From Dipteris shenzhenensis (lineage: Eukaryota; Polypodiophyta; Polypodiopsida; Gleicheniales), in NCBI GenBank assembly GCA_047967505.1, contig CM106538.1: DNA of 64,000 nucleotides. The stretch is one strand, 5' to 3'. Under the pieces are notes generated by a model, which did not search any database, was not told where the DNA came from, and saw only the letters and a list, made by a program, of their open reading frames with translations. Both the position numbers and the translations under genes were made by a program. Below, in pieces: positions 33,255-44,839 of the stretch (its first letter is position 1; each line of letters starts with the position of its first letter).

Positions 33255-36190
33255 CTACATCGAGAGTAATGCCTCGTGTCTGGCGGTCTCCTTTGAGGAG
33301 GGTGAGATAGGTCGAACCTCAATCGTGCGTACTTTGGTCGTCCCACGTGTCGTGTGTGGTCTCCGTGTCTCTCGTCGAGCCACATCGTGGTGACAGGCCT
33401 CACTGCTGATCCATAGTGCTCTCATCTCCTCGAGCTCCTCCCCCACAATCTCATCTAGTGCTGACTCAGACGCATAAAAATCGGTGACGCGTGTTTGTGC
33501 TCGGTCTAGCTTGGTGTCCTGAGGCATCGATTGTAGCTGATCTCTGGCCTGCCGCACAAGGGAATCTCTGTGTCTCCGCATCGCAATCAGATAGAGCCCA
33601 ATGCAAACCTGGTTGGGGAAATGTATCAGTCGAGTGAGTGGTCCGAAACCGAGCCCCTCCTGAAAGAGACAATGGTATCGCCCTCGGATCTCATAGTAGG
33701 CCCAACAAACACATAGAAAATGCTCCTCTGTCTCGACTTCCCCCATCGTGCATAGTCTGCAAACCTGTTGCTCTCTAGGTATGCCAGCCGCTCTCCCAGC
33801 CTCAATCCGCAGTTGGTGGGATGAGACTCGTATTTGTCTGATAGCAATCTGCAAGGCGTGTGAGACTCTCCTATCCTCGATGTACTGGGGCCTGATGATG
33901 AGACCATGGTCCGATATCCTCAGAAAGTGGTCATGAAAGAACTTGGTCTTAGTGGGAAACTCCTGACCCCCCCCCCCCCCCAAGCCCGAGAAGTGTGAAG
34001 CTAGAGAAGGTCTAACGGTATGATACGGTTAATCTCATTATGTGGAAGGAGCTCTTGTAGTGCATCCATGCTGTACCGAAAGGGGGGGAGCCTATCCATT
34101 TGGATACCGTGGCTATCAAACCAATTGGACACCCACGCATACCATGCTGTATCAAAGCCTCTCTCTGCCACGTGTCAGGATGACTCCAATGCCAGTCTCG
34201 GTAATCTCCATTGAGGTAGGGCCCAAACTTTGTGGAGAAACGTCACGGTTTGGAAGAGGGCGTCCACCTGGAAAGGTGTCATGGTGAACTCTGCCTGCAT
34301 GATCTGATGGGGGACTGAAGGCTCACTCCGATCATCCTAGACCCCATGATCACCTGTAGCCTCTCAAATCCCTTCTAGTCAATAGCTGAAAGGTCATTCC
34401 CCCAAAAAGGTGCTACAAACATGGCAATTGGTCTCACGAGAGTGTAAAAAAACCAGCTCTTCATCGGTGGATCCTGGAAATGGGCCTGGAAACACTATCT
34501 CTCTAATCGGGCCAGGGCTCCCTTTCCTTGTGTGAGTCGTGCTCTGGCGGCATGGGTCATAGTGAAGCCTGGTCCCATGAATACTGCCCCTAGGTACGTG
34601 TAGGACTGCACTATCTCCAGTGGCTCTCCACGGTAAGTGAAACTATGTCGACGTCGATGTTGATGAAGCATTGCTTGGAAAGAGTTGAAGATCATAAGCT
34701 TGGTTTTTCCAAGGTTGACTATCAGGTCCCTCTCTCTATAGAACATCTCCAAGGCCTCCAAGTGTTTCTACAAACCCTCTGCTGAGGACGAAATGAGGAC
34801 TATGTCATCTGCATAAAGTAGTATCTGTACCATCAAATCAGCCAATAGGGAGCCCTCTCCTCCTAAGCGATCAATAAACGATGTGATCTCATCACTGTAT
34901 AGTTTGAAGAGAGTCAGTGAAAGGGGGTATCCTTGCTTCACCCCTATGGTGCTCTCAACCCAATCTAAAACCCCCCCAAGAGTGCGGGCTCACCCTTTGA
35001 CGGACTCGTATAGACTCATCACTTCCTAGATCATGACCTCTGGGAGATGCAACTCCTATAGTCGCCTGATCAGGCGAGAGCGAGGGACAGTGTCGAAAGC
35101 CTTCCGAAAGTCCACGAAACAAGTGTAGACCTTCTGGTGTCTCGACTTAGCCTCCTCGATGATGGTTCTCAGGGTAAAAATATGGTCCAGTGTGGAATGC
35201 TGCCTCCGGAAGCCTGCCTGCTGCCCAAGAGCCCGTTGTCCATGGTCCTCTGTATAACTGTTGATCGCCCTCTCCAATATCGATCCATAAATCTTAGCCA
35301 AAGTGTGGCCATAAGAGTGCGGTAGTTCCCAGTATCCATGGGGTCCCCTGCCTTATGTATTGGTACAATGGTGGTAGTGCTCCAAGTAGGTGGGAATCCG
35401 TGACATACTGCATGGTTGAACAACTGTGCTAGAACCGGGGCCAAGACCTCTTGTCCATGTGCAAAGTGCTCTGTGCGTAGCCCCTCATGGTCTGGTGCTC
35501 TCCGGTTGTGCAGACGAAGGAGGGCATTCCTTATGTTCTGCGCAGTGAACAAGTGACAAGTAGTGGGTTTGGGCATAGAGGACAAATTTGGTGGCATTTG
35601 ACCTGGGATATCGTATAAGGAGCATGTATATCTGTGCCAAATCTCTGGGTCTGTGATGGGAATGGGCCGTTTCCCCTCTGATAGGACTCCCAAGCCGATA
35701 GTTGGGTCTCCCTCTCGAAAGGATGCGACCACCTCATCAATCTTGCGAGTGAGAAAATTCCGCTTCTTACGTCGTGTCGTCCAACGTGAGATGATGAGGT
35801 CATGTGTCCCAGGGACTGCTCGCGTGTGAGGTGAGCTCGCATCTCCTTGCACTTATCATCATACCAGGGGTTCCGAGGCATCTTCCGAGGCTGGGCATGT
35901 GTGGGTTGTGTATCATTGAAACCAAAGTGGCTGAAACTTGAGCAAGGTCTACCTCTGCTCCGTGTAGGGTCAGAAGCTCTCGAGCTAAGTGACTCGCGTA
36001 GACTAGATCGAGAGTCCGGTCAAAGTGAACATGGGTCTGAGTAGGCACACGGAGGACTCTCTCTGTGACTGGCCTGGTGGTGGAAATACAGAATGTCAGG
36101 TATGAGTGATCTGCACCGAGTGGGGGAGGGGGTACTGCAAAGTCGTGATTCTGAGATGCGAAGGCAAGGGAGCCCATCAGGTAGTCCACT
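33255..36190 (-). pseudogene. LINE-E ORF2, C-terminal two-thirds: endonuclease end, reverse transcriptase, zinc region
   Basis: Minus strand from 36,189: VDYLMGSLAFASQNHDF and PPPPLGADHSYLTF (endonuclease end). RT N-terminal parts follow, such as NRRAPDHEGLRTEHFAHGQE and TTIVPIHKAGDPMDTGNYRT. Next come QQAGFRRQHSTLDHIFTLRT, then VYTCFVDFRKAFDTVPRSRL with the motif A aspartates. The thumb has NLGKTKLMIF and YTYLGAVF. The C-terminal frame 33255-33983 has a CxxC...HxxxxC cluster (CRLCTMGEVETEEHFLCVC). Stops and frame shifts occur between segments. The YADD region near 34,810 is read as QILLYADDIVLI-like with disruptions. Confidence 0.82.
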
Positions 36191-36198
36191 GTACTTAA

Positions 36199-36655
36199 TG
36201 TAAAGCACTCTTATCTAATTTCTACTGCAGATCACGGGAGCACCATGAATAACCTCCCAGCCAAATCTTGTTGAGGCTGACGAGCATACAGAGATATTCC
36301 GTTCGAAATCATACGTGAATAATTTCCTTCTCTTCTCTCTCTAGCCTCAACAAGCCCCAATTCCCTAGATAGATCTAGATGCCACATGTCATCCATATAG
36401 GGCCTTCCTAATGCAACATTTCACCCCTCTCTTGGGATGCATTAAATTCTTTGCCCCTAGGCACAACCTTTGCATTAGGCCCTTGGCCTTAGATCTACCT
36501 AGTCTAGTGCTATCAACCCTCAGCTAGGACCTTGACATTAATTCCCTCCCGATCATTTACATGAAGCGCAAACAAATATATTACAAAGATATATCCTTTA
36601 AGGGAAATGTCGACTGATTCTTCTGAGGTCATGCTACCTCGGCTAGAGCGTAACA
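36199..36655 (-). repeat. Gypsy-C 3' LTR
   Basis: On the minus strand it begins TGTTACGCTCTAGCCGAGG right after the polypurine tract and ends ...GAGTGCTTTACA. It is 457 bp with TG...CA ends. It is the inverted partner of 38,534-38,965. Confidence 0.82.
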
Positions 36656-36670
36656 TTCCTTCCCTCTTCA
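36656..36670 (-). other. Polypurine tract of Gypsy-C
   Basis: The minus strand reads GAAGAGGGAAGGAA immediately upstream of the LTR start TGTTACGC. This is the expected plus-strand primer site. Confidence 0.75.
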
Positions 36671-38533
36671 GACATCAGCGTCCTCGATGATAAAGTCTGG
36701 GAACACTCTCCGCAAGTGATATACGGATTCCTAGGTAGCTTCGGATAGAGGCTGACCATGCCATGCAACCAACACCGTGGGTATCTTCCGATTTCGTATT
36801 TGCATTGTTCCTCGGTCCAGGATTCTTGTTGGTTTGCGCCTTGCAATATCCTCTATCTCCTGAAACAAAACCACACCTTCGATTAGTGAGTCACCTATAT
36901 GTAAAAATTTCTTTAAGCGCGAAACATGAAAAACCAGGTGCACCTTACACCCCTATGGCAATTCTAATTTATAGGCTACACTGCCTATTCTCTTTAGAAT
37001 TAACCACGGCCCACAGTATTGAGGTGATAACTTAGCACACTCTCCTGAAGTCAATGACTTCGAATGCGAAGGAATTCTGAGAAAAACTTTTTCTCCTTCC
37101 TTAAATACTCTTATAGACCGGTTTTCATCCGCATACACCTTGGCTCTATCCATAGCCTGGCGGATATTAGCTCTCGCAAGTGCTAGCATCTCCCGCATCT
37201 GAACCACAAAGTTCGCGGCACTAGGCACTTTCTGAGGTACTCCAACTATAGTTGGATTTGCTGGTCTATAACCATAGTTCAGCTCAAATGGACTGAACCC
37301 TGTAGAGGAATGTTTTCTATCATTGTAGGCAAACTCCAACAATGGCAACCACTTATCCCATGTATGTTGCCTCAATGACACATATGCCCTCAGCATATCC
37401 TCTAAAGTCTGGTTGACTCTCTCCGTTTGACCATCCGTCTCAGGATGATCCCCACTACTCATTCCCAACTCAGTTCTTAGTGTCTCAAATACCGCTGTCC
37501 AAAAATGACCGGTAAATCTAACATCTCTGTCTGACACTATGGATCTAGGCAATCCATGCAGACGAAATATATGTCTGATGAACAAATCCGCCACTTGCGG
37601 GGCACTAACAGACTCCCTAGTCAGAATGAAGTGAGCCATCTTGGTTAGACGATCAACCACCACAAGGATAGAATCATACCTTCCTTGCGTCGTTGGCAGC
37701 CCTACAATAAAGTCCATGGAAATGCTCTCCGACTTACTTAGTGGTATTTTCGAGGGCTGTAAAAGTCCGGGTGGCTTCACTCGCTCGGCCTTGCTTACCT
37801 AACACGAGAAACACCGTGTCACATATTCATGAATATGCTTTTTCATCTTTGGCCAAAAGAAATCTCGCTTCACGAGATCATATGTCTTCTCGACTCCTGG
37901 ATGTCCCGCACACGGGCTATCATGGCACTGTCGAATGACTCTCTGCCTGAGATCATTCTGACTAGGTACTACAACCTTGCCATTTCTTTTCAGCATACCA
38001 TCACTTATGGTATATCTTGCATAAGTTTGGCCTTTTCTGGATGCCAGGTCATCCTTTTCATTTTCCCCGGGTTTTAACACATGAGCTTTAGGCCATAAGC
38101 TCTGGACAAACTCGTCCACTTTTTGAGTTTCTCTAATCTCGGTCATTAGAGCACTCTCTAATACCGTAAAACTCAGGTTGTGCATAATGCGAGACAACGC
38201 ATCAGCCACCTTATTATCTTTTCCTCTTCGGTACCGAATCGTTAAATTAAACTCTTGCATGAGCTCTGCTCACCTAGCTTGGCGGCCCCTCAATTCAGGC
38301 TGTTTACAAAAATGTTTCAGAGTATCATGATCCACATCCACATAAAACTCTGAACCGTACAAATAATGCCTCCATGTTTTCAAAGCATGGATAACAGCAT
38401 ACAACTCCAATTCATGAGTTGGCCAATTCCTTTGAGAGGGAGAAAGCTTCTTGCTTTCAAAGGCTACTGGCCTTCCCTCTTGAAGGAGGACTGCTCCTAC
38501 CGCAATGCCACTTGCATGGGTTTCTAGGAACAG
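36670..38533 (-). pseudogene. Gypsy-C pol fragment: RNase H, integrase, chromodomain-like C terminus
   Basis: From 38,533 on the minus strand: FLETHASGIAVGAVLLQEG and AFESKKLSPSQRNWPTHELE (RNase H; the first catalytic Asp of the usual ETDASG is His here). Then RRGKDNKVADALSRI and the integrase zinc finger with HPGVEKTYDLVKRDFFWP and CFSC (37,799-38,260). The integrase core follows (36,953-37,780) with MDFIVGLP, IVSDRDVRFTGHFW and DGQTERVNQTLEDML, giving the D, D and E residues. The C-terminal frame 36731-36943 has RILDRGTMQIRNRKIPTVLV and AWHGQPLSEATWESV, similar to chromodomain-like ends of Tekay/Reina-type elements. Integrase looks nearly intact. Confidence 0.88.
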
Positions 38534-38965
38534 CGCTCTAGCCGAGGTAGCATGACCTCAGAAGAATCAGTCGACATTTCCCTTAAAGGATCTATCTTTG
38601 TAATATATTTGTTTGCGCTTCATGTAAATGTTCGGGAGGGAATTAATGTCAAGGTCCTAGGTGAGGGCTGATAGCACCAGACTAGGTAGATCTAAGGCCA
38701 AGGGCCTAATGCAAAGGTTGTGCCTAGGGGCAAAGAATTTAATGCATCCCAAGAGAGGGGTGAAATGTTGCATTAGGAAGGCCCTATATGGATGACATGT
38801 GGCATCTAGATCTATCTAGGGAATTGGGGCTTGTTGATTCTAGAGAGAGAAGAGAAGGAAATTATTCACGTATGATTTCGAACGGAATATCTCTGTCTGC
38901 TCGTCAGCCTCAGCAAGATCTGGCTAGGAGGTTATTCATGGTGCTGCTCCCGTGATCTGCAATAG
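38534..38965 (+). repeat. Gypsy-C inverted LTR copy
   Basis: The + strand starts CGCTCTAGCCGAGGTAGCAT and runs to GATCTGCAATAG. It is a close reverse-complement match of 36,199-36,650, lacking about the first 5 and the last 25 bp. It differs by scattered substitutions, for example CTCTGTCTGCTCG against the partner's AGAGATATTCCG region. Confidence 0.85.
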
Positions 38966-39681
38966 CCCCCCCTCCATGTAAGAAAACAAGTGAGTCCACC
39001 GGATGATGGCCATCTCTGGAGGCCATTGTATATGATCAGATCATACACTATTCCCATCACAAGTAGGTGCCGCCCATACCCTGTCACGTGTGGAGCATTT
39101 GCTGAGTGTCTCACTATCCCGAGCTCAGCTGCATCTAACTCTGGTACTATGAGGGAATTGGATGCAAAGTCTTGTAGTCCCACCTGGTTGTCCCCTGTGC
39201 GTGCATTGAAGTTACCAAGGAGGAGGGTGTCACCGTGTCTAGAGAACTCTGTGATATCATCATGTATACTCTCATACGGGCTGTTCCCTTCTGTGGCAAC
39301 CTCACGTGCATAGGATGATGTATCCGGAGGAAAGTAGCACACCGCAATGAAGATTGGCCGTGCCTCTGGTATCTTAACTCTAATCCACATGTGCCGTGCA
39401 TGTTCCTCTTCCCTAACCACTGAAAGGAGTGGCCTCAGTTTTGATTTGAAGAGGACAGCCACACCCCAAGAACCTCGTACTCCACTATCCCTCCTCAATT
39501 CCCTCCTATGGGAAAACTCCCATGTGTATCCTATCACAGTGGGCAGCCCTCTCTCTGGGCTCTCGTGTGTCTCGGTGTAGAAGACCATATCTCTATTACT
39601 GTATGTCTCCAAGAACCCTCCTTGGTCGGACCAAACGGTGCCATTACAATTCCATACTGCCATCTTCAGTTTGTTTTGCAT
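38966..39681 (-). pseudogene. LINE-E ORF2, endonuclease N-terminal part
   Basis: The frame opens at the ATG at 39,681 and reads KMAVWNCNGTVWSDQGGF, VFYTETHESPERGLP, GVAVLFKSKLRPLL, IFIAVCYFPPDTSSYA and DTLLLGNFNARTGDNQVG, then LIIYNGLQRWPSSGGLTCF. These are the EEP-endonuclease blocks found in LINE-F in the same order. The usual GDFN is GNFN here, replacing a catalytic Asp. The gypsy fragment cuts it at 38,965. Confidence 0.84.
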
Positions 39682-40000
39682 ACTTGTCCCATTGTTCAGA
39701 CACCATCATGTGCTGTCCCCTTCTCCTGCTTGTCGTACTTCTGTTTTTGCCCTCTCTTAAATGATGAGAGAGAGAGAGAGACAGAAAGAAAGAAAGAAAT
39801 TTTATTAGAGTCTTAGGAAGACCGATGGGTCTATGAGACTGAAAGGAAACTTGATACAAATCACAGTAAGGATGGAGCTACTGAAACGAGCATCATCACC
39901 CATGCTGAATCCTAAGTCTGATCATACATAATCAAATCAAATACATCTAGATGTAACAATGAAAAGAAAAGGGCTGGAGCGGAGCGGAATCCTCCGTATG

Positions 40001-43000
40001 TCATGTCACCCTAGCTGATGCATAGCCGGTGATGGGACGTTGGTGCGCGTCAAGGGGTGATGTACGTCTCGGTCTCCTAGACGAGGCTCGACGCAAGACC
40101 AGAGCCATCGTGACTCCCGTGGGACGTATCTCGAGTCTAAACGATGACGGGAGGTCCCCCAGAGTGATCTGTGTGTCCCCTCGATGTCTCGTGTGTCGTG
40201 CTGCGGTCGCCGGGTCAGGGTCTCTGTCACATCTGTGGCTAGAGACTAGACGATCAATGTCACTCGATGGGAAGAACTCTGTGATCCTGCTCTGAGAGGT
40301 GCCTGATGATGTGGCCAAGCCCCGTCGCCTGAGTAAGTACTCTCTGTGTTGGACCCCCTCGTGAATGAAGGCCGCGAGGCATCTCTGATCTGGGTAGGCG
40401 AGGAATCTGGAAAGGAGCCCGGAGCTGTCTCTGAAGAGGTAGTGGTAGTGACCTTGGATCTCGTAGTACAATGGGCACCTGAAAATAAAATGCTCCTCCG
40501 ACTCGACCTCTCGACAATCGCACAATATGCATAAGCGATGCTCCCTAGGAATCCCCTCTGCTCTGCCGCTCTCTATACGAAGGTGGTGTGATGATACCCA
40601 AAACTGTCCGATGGAGATCCGTAGTAAGTGAGGCATATGAAGCTCAGTGTACCCCGGTGGTGTGATGAATCCCTCCTCCGAAATACGAAATAGGTAATCT
40701 CTGTAGAAACTCAGCTTCACTGGAAGCTCCCTCGGCTCCAACCAGATCTGAAGATGTGTAGCTACAGGAGATCCTCACGAATGACCTAGTTGGTGTGTGG
40801 CCCGATCGGGATGGTGGGTGGGAGTACCGGAGGGGCCTCTAAACTATACTAAAAAGGAGGTCTCCTATCGATGTGGAATCCTAGTCTCACAACCATCTGT
40901 GAGTCCATGCATACCAGCATCGCTCGTCTCCCTCTGTTGCCAACCTCATGGAGAAATCGAGAGCCAACCATGGCAACCTCTGTCTCCCTGATGTGTAGTC
41001 CCCATGTGATCTAACCTAGTGTAGATATATAATGGTCTGCAAGGCTACATCTAGCTGGAATGGAGAAGCACCAAACTCGGCCTGAATGATGTGATGTGGT
41101 ACAGACGGTTTTCCTCGAATCATCCGTGAGAGCATGAGGATCTGTAGGCGCTCCACCTGTGTCCACTCTATCTCTGACATGTCAGGCTCCCAACAAGGGC
41201 TGCCATACATACCGGCTGGTCGGACCAAGGAGTCGAAGAGAAGAGCCTTGGTCCAAGGGTCTTGGAAGTGGGAGTGGAAGCATTGTCTCTCTAGCCGAGC
41301 TAGTGAGGCGTATCCCCTGCTCAGTCTGGCCTACATCGCTGGTCTCATTGTGAAGATCAGGCCGGAGAAGATGACCCCCAAGTAAGTGTATGAGGATACG
41401 ATCTCAACTGGTGACTCACCGAAAGTAAAAGTAAACTGCTTTCGTTGCATGTTTGCTCGAGAGGTGTTAAAGATCATGACCTTGGTCTTGCCAAGGTTGA
41501 CCTCCGAATCATGGTATAAACAAAAAGCCTGCAATGCATCCAGGTGTCGCTGGAGCCCCTTGGGTATGGACTACAAGAGCGCCATGTCATCTGCATAAAG
41601 AAGAATGCTAATGATGATCCCGGCAAGTGAGCAACTGGTCCCTCCGAACGCCCCCATGAAAGTCTCAAGCTCATCGATGTAGCGGCCAAACAGGGTCGGT
41701 GATAAGGGACAACCCTGTTTGACTCCTATGGTACTCAAGATCTCATCTGTCCAACCTGCACCCGTCCGAACTCGGCCTGAGACTCTCTCATACAATGCCA
41801 TGACTGCCCAGATGATCTCCTGATCAAATCCCAGTGTCTGTAGGCGTGTGATGAGACGAGCTCGAGGTATTGTGTTAAAGGCTTTGCGGAAATCCACAAA
41901 GCAGCAATATATCCTCTCCTTCCGTGATCTAGCCTCCTCAATGACACTCCCGAGTGTGAGTATGTGATCCATAGTCCCATGGTCTCGCTTGAAACCGGCC
42001 CGACCCTCTGCTCTGAGCCCTCTCATTTCTGCGAACAGGCTAACCGACGCATCCAATACAGCTGCATAGATCTTGGACATCACATGTCCAATCATGATAG
42101 TCCTGTAGTTACTCGGGTCCATGGGATCCCCTGCCTTGTGGATGGGGGTGATGGTGTTGAGTGTCTAGGTGCGGGGGAAGCCAAGGCAAACATCGTCATT
42201 GAATAGCTTTGCTAGGATCGGGGCTAACATGTCAATCCCATATGCAATAAACTCAATGCATAGCCCCTCGTGATCCTTAGCTCGGCCATTGTGCAGTTTC
42301 AATGTCACATCCTTGACTCCCCTCTGGTGAACAACGAGCAAGTGGTGGGGCGATGTGTGTGTGAGATCTGGAGTGGGCTGGTGTGGGACATCATAAAGAT
42401 GGTGTGCAGACGTGTGCCAGACTCTCGTGTCGGTGAGGGGTGATGGAGACCTACACTCAAGGAATCTCCGCCAAAAATCCTTAGAGTTGTTGTTGTACAA
42501 GATGTGCAGCAGCTCCTCCTCATTTCGACGAAGAAATGCCTGCTTCTTCTGACGTACGAGATGTCGGTACTTGCGTATCCTGTATGGTGTGTTTGGGAGG
42601 TGACATTTGGTTCCAAGTCAGAGCTGTCGGCGATAAGCCTTGCACTCCGCATCGTACCAATTGTTGCCCAATCGTTGCAGGGTACAAAACCAAGAGGTGG
42701 TGGTCTAGTGGACTGTGGGGTATGGGGAAAGATTTGGAGGGCAGCCTCGTGGAGTGTGCGACTAATCAGGGCAGCACGGTCCTCTATGAGTGGTATGTGA
42801 TCGATGTAGGTTAGGAGTCTGTTTAGGCGTCCAGAGTAGGCCGATGAGAGGCTGTGATCAAAGTGTATGTCGTGGTAGGTGTCGTCTTCCTATGTGGTGT
42901 GTGTGGTGTGGCTAAGCGTGGGGTGGCGATAGTGAAGAATAGGTATGTCTGATCAGCTCCTGGAGGGAGTGGTGCTACAATGAATTTGGTGATACATGAA

Positions 43001-43740
43001 GTGAAGGTAGGGGATCCCATGATGTAATCTACTACACTAGTGCCCCCCCCGTGTGGGAAGCAAGTAAAGCCACCTGAGGAGGGCCATAGGTCAAGCCCGT
43101 TGTAGATGATGAGATCATGCATCCTGCCCAGATCAAGGAGCGTGTGTCCATATGGTGTAACAGGCCCGTGTCGGTCCAATGAGGTCTTGGTCATACCTGC
43201 TCTGTCTAGGTCCAGGTCTGGTAGCATGATAGAGTCGTCTCAGAAGTCCAGGAGTGGTGCCTGGCGTGTGCTCGTCCTGACGTTGAAGTCCCCCACAAGG
43301 AGAACTTCCCCGCGGGCTGAAATGTCTGGGATATCCTGATGTAAGGGTGCATATGGCAATGTCTCACCCACCTCTCGTGCCACTTTGGCGAAGTGGGATG
43401 TGTCTGGCGGGAAGTAGCATATTGCTATGAAAAGGTCACGGGTGTCTGTGCGTCGGATCCAGATCCACATGAATCGGGAGTGTGCATCCTTCCTCTCAAT
43501 GGAGATGGCTCCAACGAGGGAAGACCTGTACAATACTGCGACCCCGCCTGATCCTTGAACTCCTCCTGTATCCCTCGTCTCATCCCTGAAGGCTGACTCC
43601 CATGTGTAGCCACTGACTATCGGTAGTGGATGCTCTGGGCTCTGATGTGTCTCCGTGTAAAAGACTATGTCTCGTCCTGTATAAGACTCCGAGAAGTTCC
43701 CTGGGTCTGACCATAAGGTACCATTACAGTTCCAAATGGT
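40001..43740 (-). pseudogene. LINE-F ORF2: endonuclease-reverse transcriptase, disrupted
   Basis: The endonuclease begins CTIWNCNGTLWSDPGNF near 43,745. It continues with VFYTETHQSPEHPLP, LFIAICYFPPDTSHFA, EVLLVGDFNVRTS (intact GDFN) and PSSGGFTCFPHGGGTS, then VDYIMGSPTF. RT (about 42,650-41,330) has GRAKDHEGLCIEFIAYGIDM, SNYRTIMIGHVMSKIYAAVL, YCCFVDFRKAFNTIPRARLI, GVKQGCPLSPTLFGRYIDEL and catalytic YADDMALL. Thumb: SYTYLGVIFSG. The C-terminal frame 40001-40741 carries CxxC...HxxxxC (LCILCDCREVESEEHFIFRC). Several stops (for example near 43,240) and frame changes break it. It would nick target DNA and prime reverse transcription. Confidence 0.86.
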
Positions 43741-43779
43741 GCAATCTAGGGTCTCAGAAACCTAAGTCTTATAGGCCCC

Positions 43780-43945
43780 GTCCCCCTAGGGGGTACCGGT
43801 GGGAGCCCGACGGGTGCCGGTCAACAACCTACCATCTCGGACCACGGCCCATTTCCCCTCCTTGCGAGCAACATCCCGCTGCTGCAAAAGAACTCGTTGC
43901 TCCTCAATCTGTAGTGGTGTCAAATCCTCGTCCATGGACGAGGAT
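43780..43945 (-). pseudogene. LINE-F ORF1 C-terminal end
   Basis: The minus strand reads DEDLTPLQIEEQRVLLQQRD, then VARKEGKWAVVRDGRLLTG, ending at a stop near 43,785. It resembles the ORF1 end of LINE-D (TDARKDGKW). ORF2 begins within about 40 bp. The upstream ORF1 was not found, so the copy is 5'-truncated near 43,965. Confidence 0.65.
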
Positions 43946-43969
43946 GTCTATGAGTCTATGAAAATAAAC

Positions 43970-44839
43970 TATATAGATCAAAATCTAGAAAGGAGTGTGT
44001 AGCATCTCTTTACAAATTACATCATTAACCTAGTATTATTTACTATCTTTTTTCACCGCTTCCCTTCTTTGTAAATTGCCTAGTTACTTTGTTTTGGATA
44101 GAGTTATTTTAGGTAAGCCAAGGCTGGGCCTTTATGGAAAGAAACTTTGTAGGACATTGCTTCTAGAATAGGGGTTGGATGCTAAAGATAGTAATGCTTG
44201 GCTCATAAATACAAGCTAGGGGCTTAATATTTGGGATGTCCTAGGAAAAGGCATTTCCTAGGGAGGGACATGGACCTGTTTGCCAAGGTGTAGCAGCCTA
44301 GAAAGGGGCATGTGGTATGGGATGCCTGACTAGACATTCAAGTGGACTAGTTGCCTTATTAGTTTTCTAGAGGTGGTGACATGGGGAATGCTTATGTGGC
44401 TGTTCAAGTCGGAGCAAGATTTCGAGTTTGAGGGCTGCGGACAGCTTCCCCAGCTCACCTAATTGAGAATGGCTCAATGACTGGATCAAAGGTATCTTTG
44501 ATTACCGTGATACCCATAGGAGAACCTCTCGGCCCCTTGAGGCTGACCATAGTGAGCAAAGGAAAGTGACGAAGCATTATAACAAGGATCCTTCATTTTG
44601 GTTGTGTATTCATGATGACCTTTACGATCATGTTGCGATTTCAAATTCTTATTGTAATCAGGTTTGAGACTGAATCTGGGCTTTTGATGTTGCTTTCTAC
44701 TCTCTGGTATTAGGATTGTATCATTCCGATTACTAAGTTTGTAAGTTGTCCTATGAATGGGATAAACTGTTAAGAATCAGTTCAGGTTGGTCTCTTCTCG
44801 CGATGCATGGTCGAGTAATCTAGCAAGTCTTTGAATGAT
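43970..44839. other. No gene; contains one copy of a divergent repeat
   Basis: No coding domain was recognised. About 44,205-44,340 resembles 46,976-47,105 (see that entry). The rest may be decayed LTR-element sequence. Confidence 0.35.

Larger units (their letters stand above)
36199..38965 (-). mobile_element. Ty3/gypsy fragment flanked by inverted LTRs (Gypsy-C), nested in LINE-E
   Basis: An internal pol fragment (RNase H, integrase, C-terminal domain) on the minus strand runs into a polypurine tract and a correctly oriented 3' LTR (36,199-36,655). At the other side the pol frame is cut in RNase H and joined at about 38,534 to a second LTR in the opposite orientation. A normal element has direct LTRs, gag, protease and RT; these are absent. 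The LINE-E endonuclease coding continues on both sides. Confidence 0.86.
32888..39763 (-). mobile_element. LINE-E (simple-repeat-tailed family), interrupted by a gypsy fragment
   Basis: The 3' end is at about 32,893 with a (GA)n/G-run tail, then GTCTTCAGAAGACC and GGTCTATGAGAC. The coding part runs on the minus strand from the ATG at 39,681 (MAVWNCNGTVWSDQGGF) through the endonuclease and RT to a C-terminal zinc region ending near 33,255. A gypsy fragment (36,199-38,965) splits the endonuclease between GGLTCFLTW and VDYLMGS. Excluding that insert the element is about 4.1 kb. Its 5' end abuts the tail of LINE-F at 39,764. Confidence 0.82.
39764..43965 (-). mobile_element. LINE-F (simple-repeat-tailed family)
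   Basis: A 3' tail of (GA)n and (GAAA)n at 39,764-39,799 is followed on the + strand by ATTTTATTAGAGTCTTAGGA and GGTCTATGAGACT, i.e. the family 3' end inverted. Coding runs on the minus strand: ORF1 C-terminal end (about 43,940-43,780), then ORF2 endonuclease, RT and zinc region, ending near 40,001. Length is about 4.2 kb, with the 5' part of ORF1 missing. The best-preserved member of its family here, but ORF2 is broken by stops and frameshifts. Confidence 0.84.
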
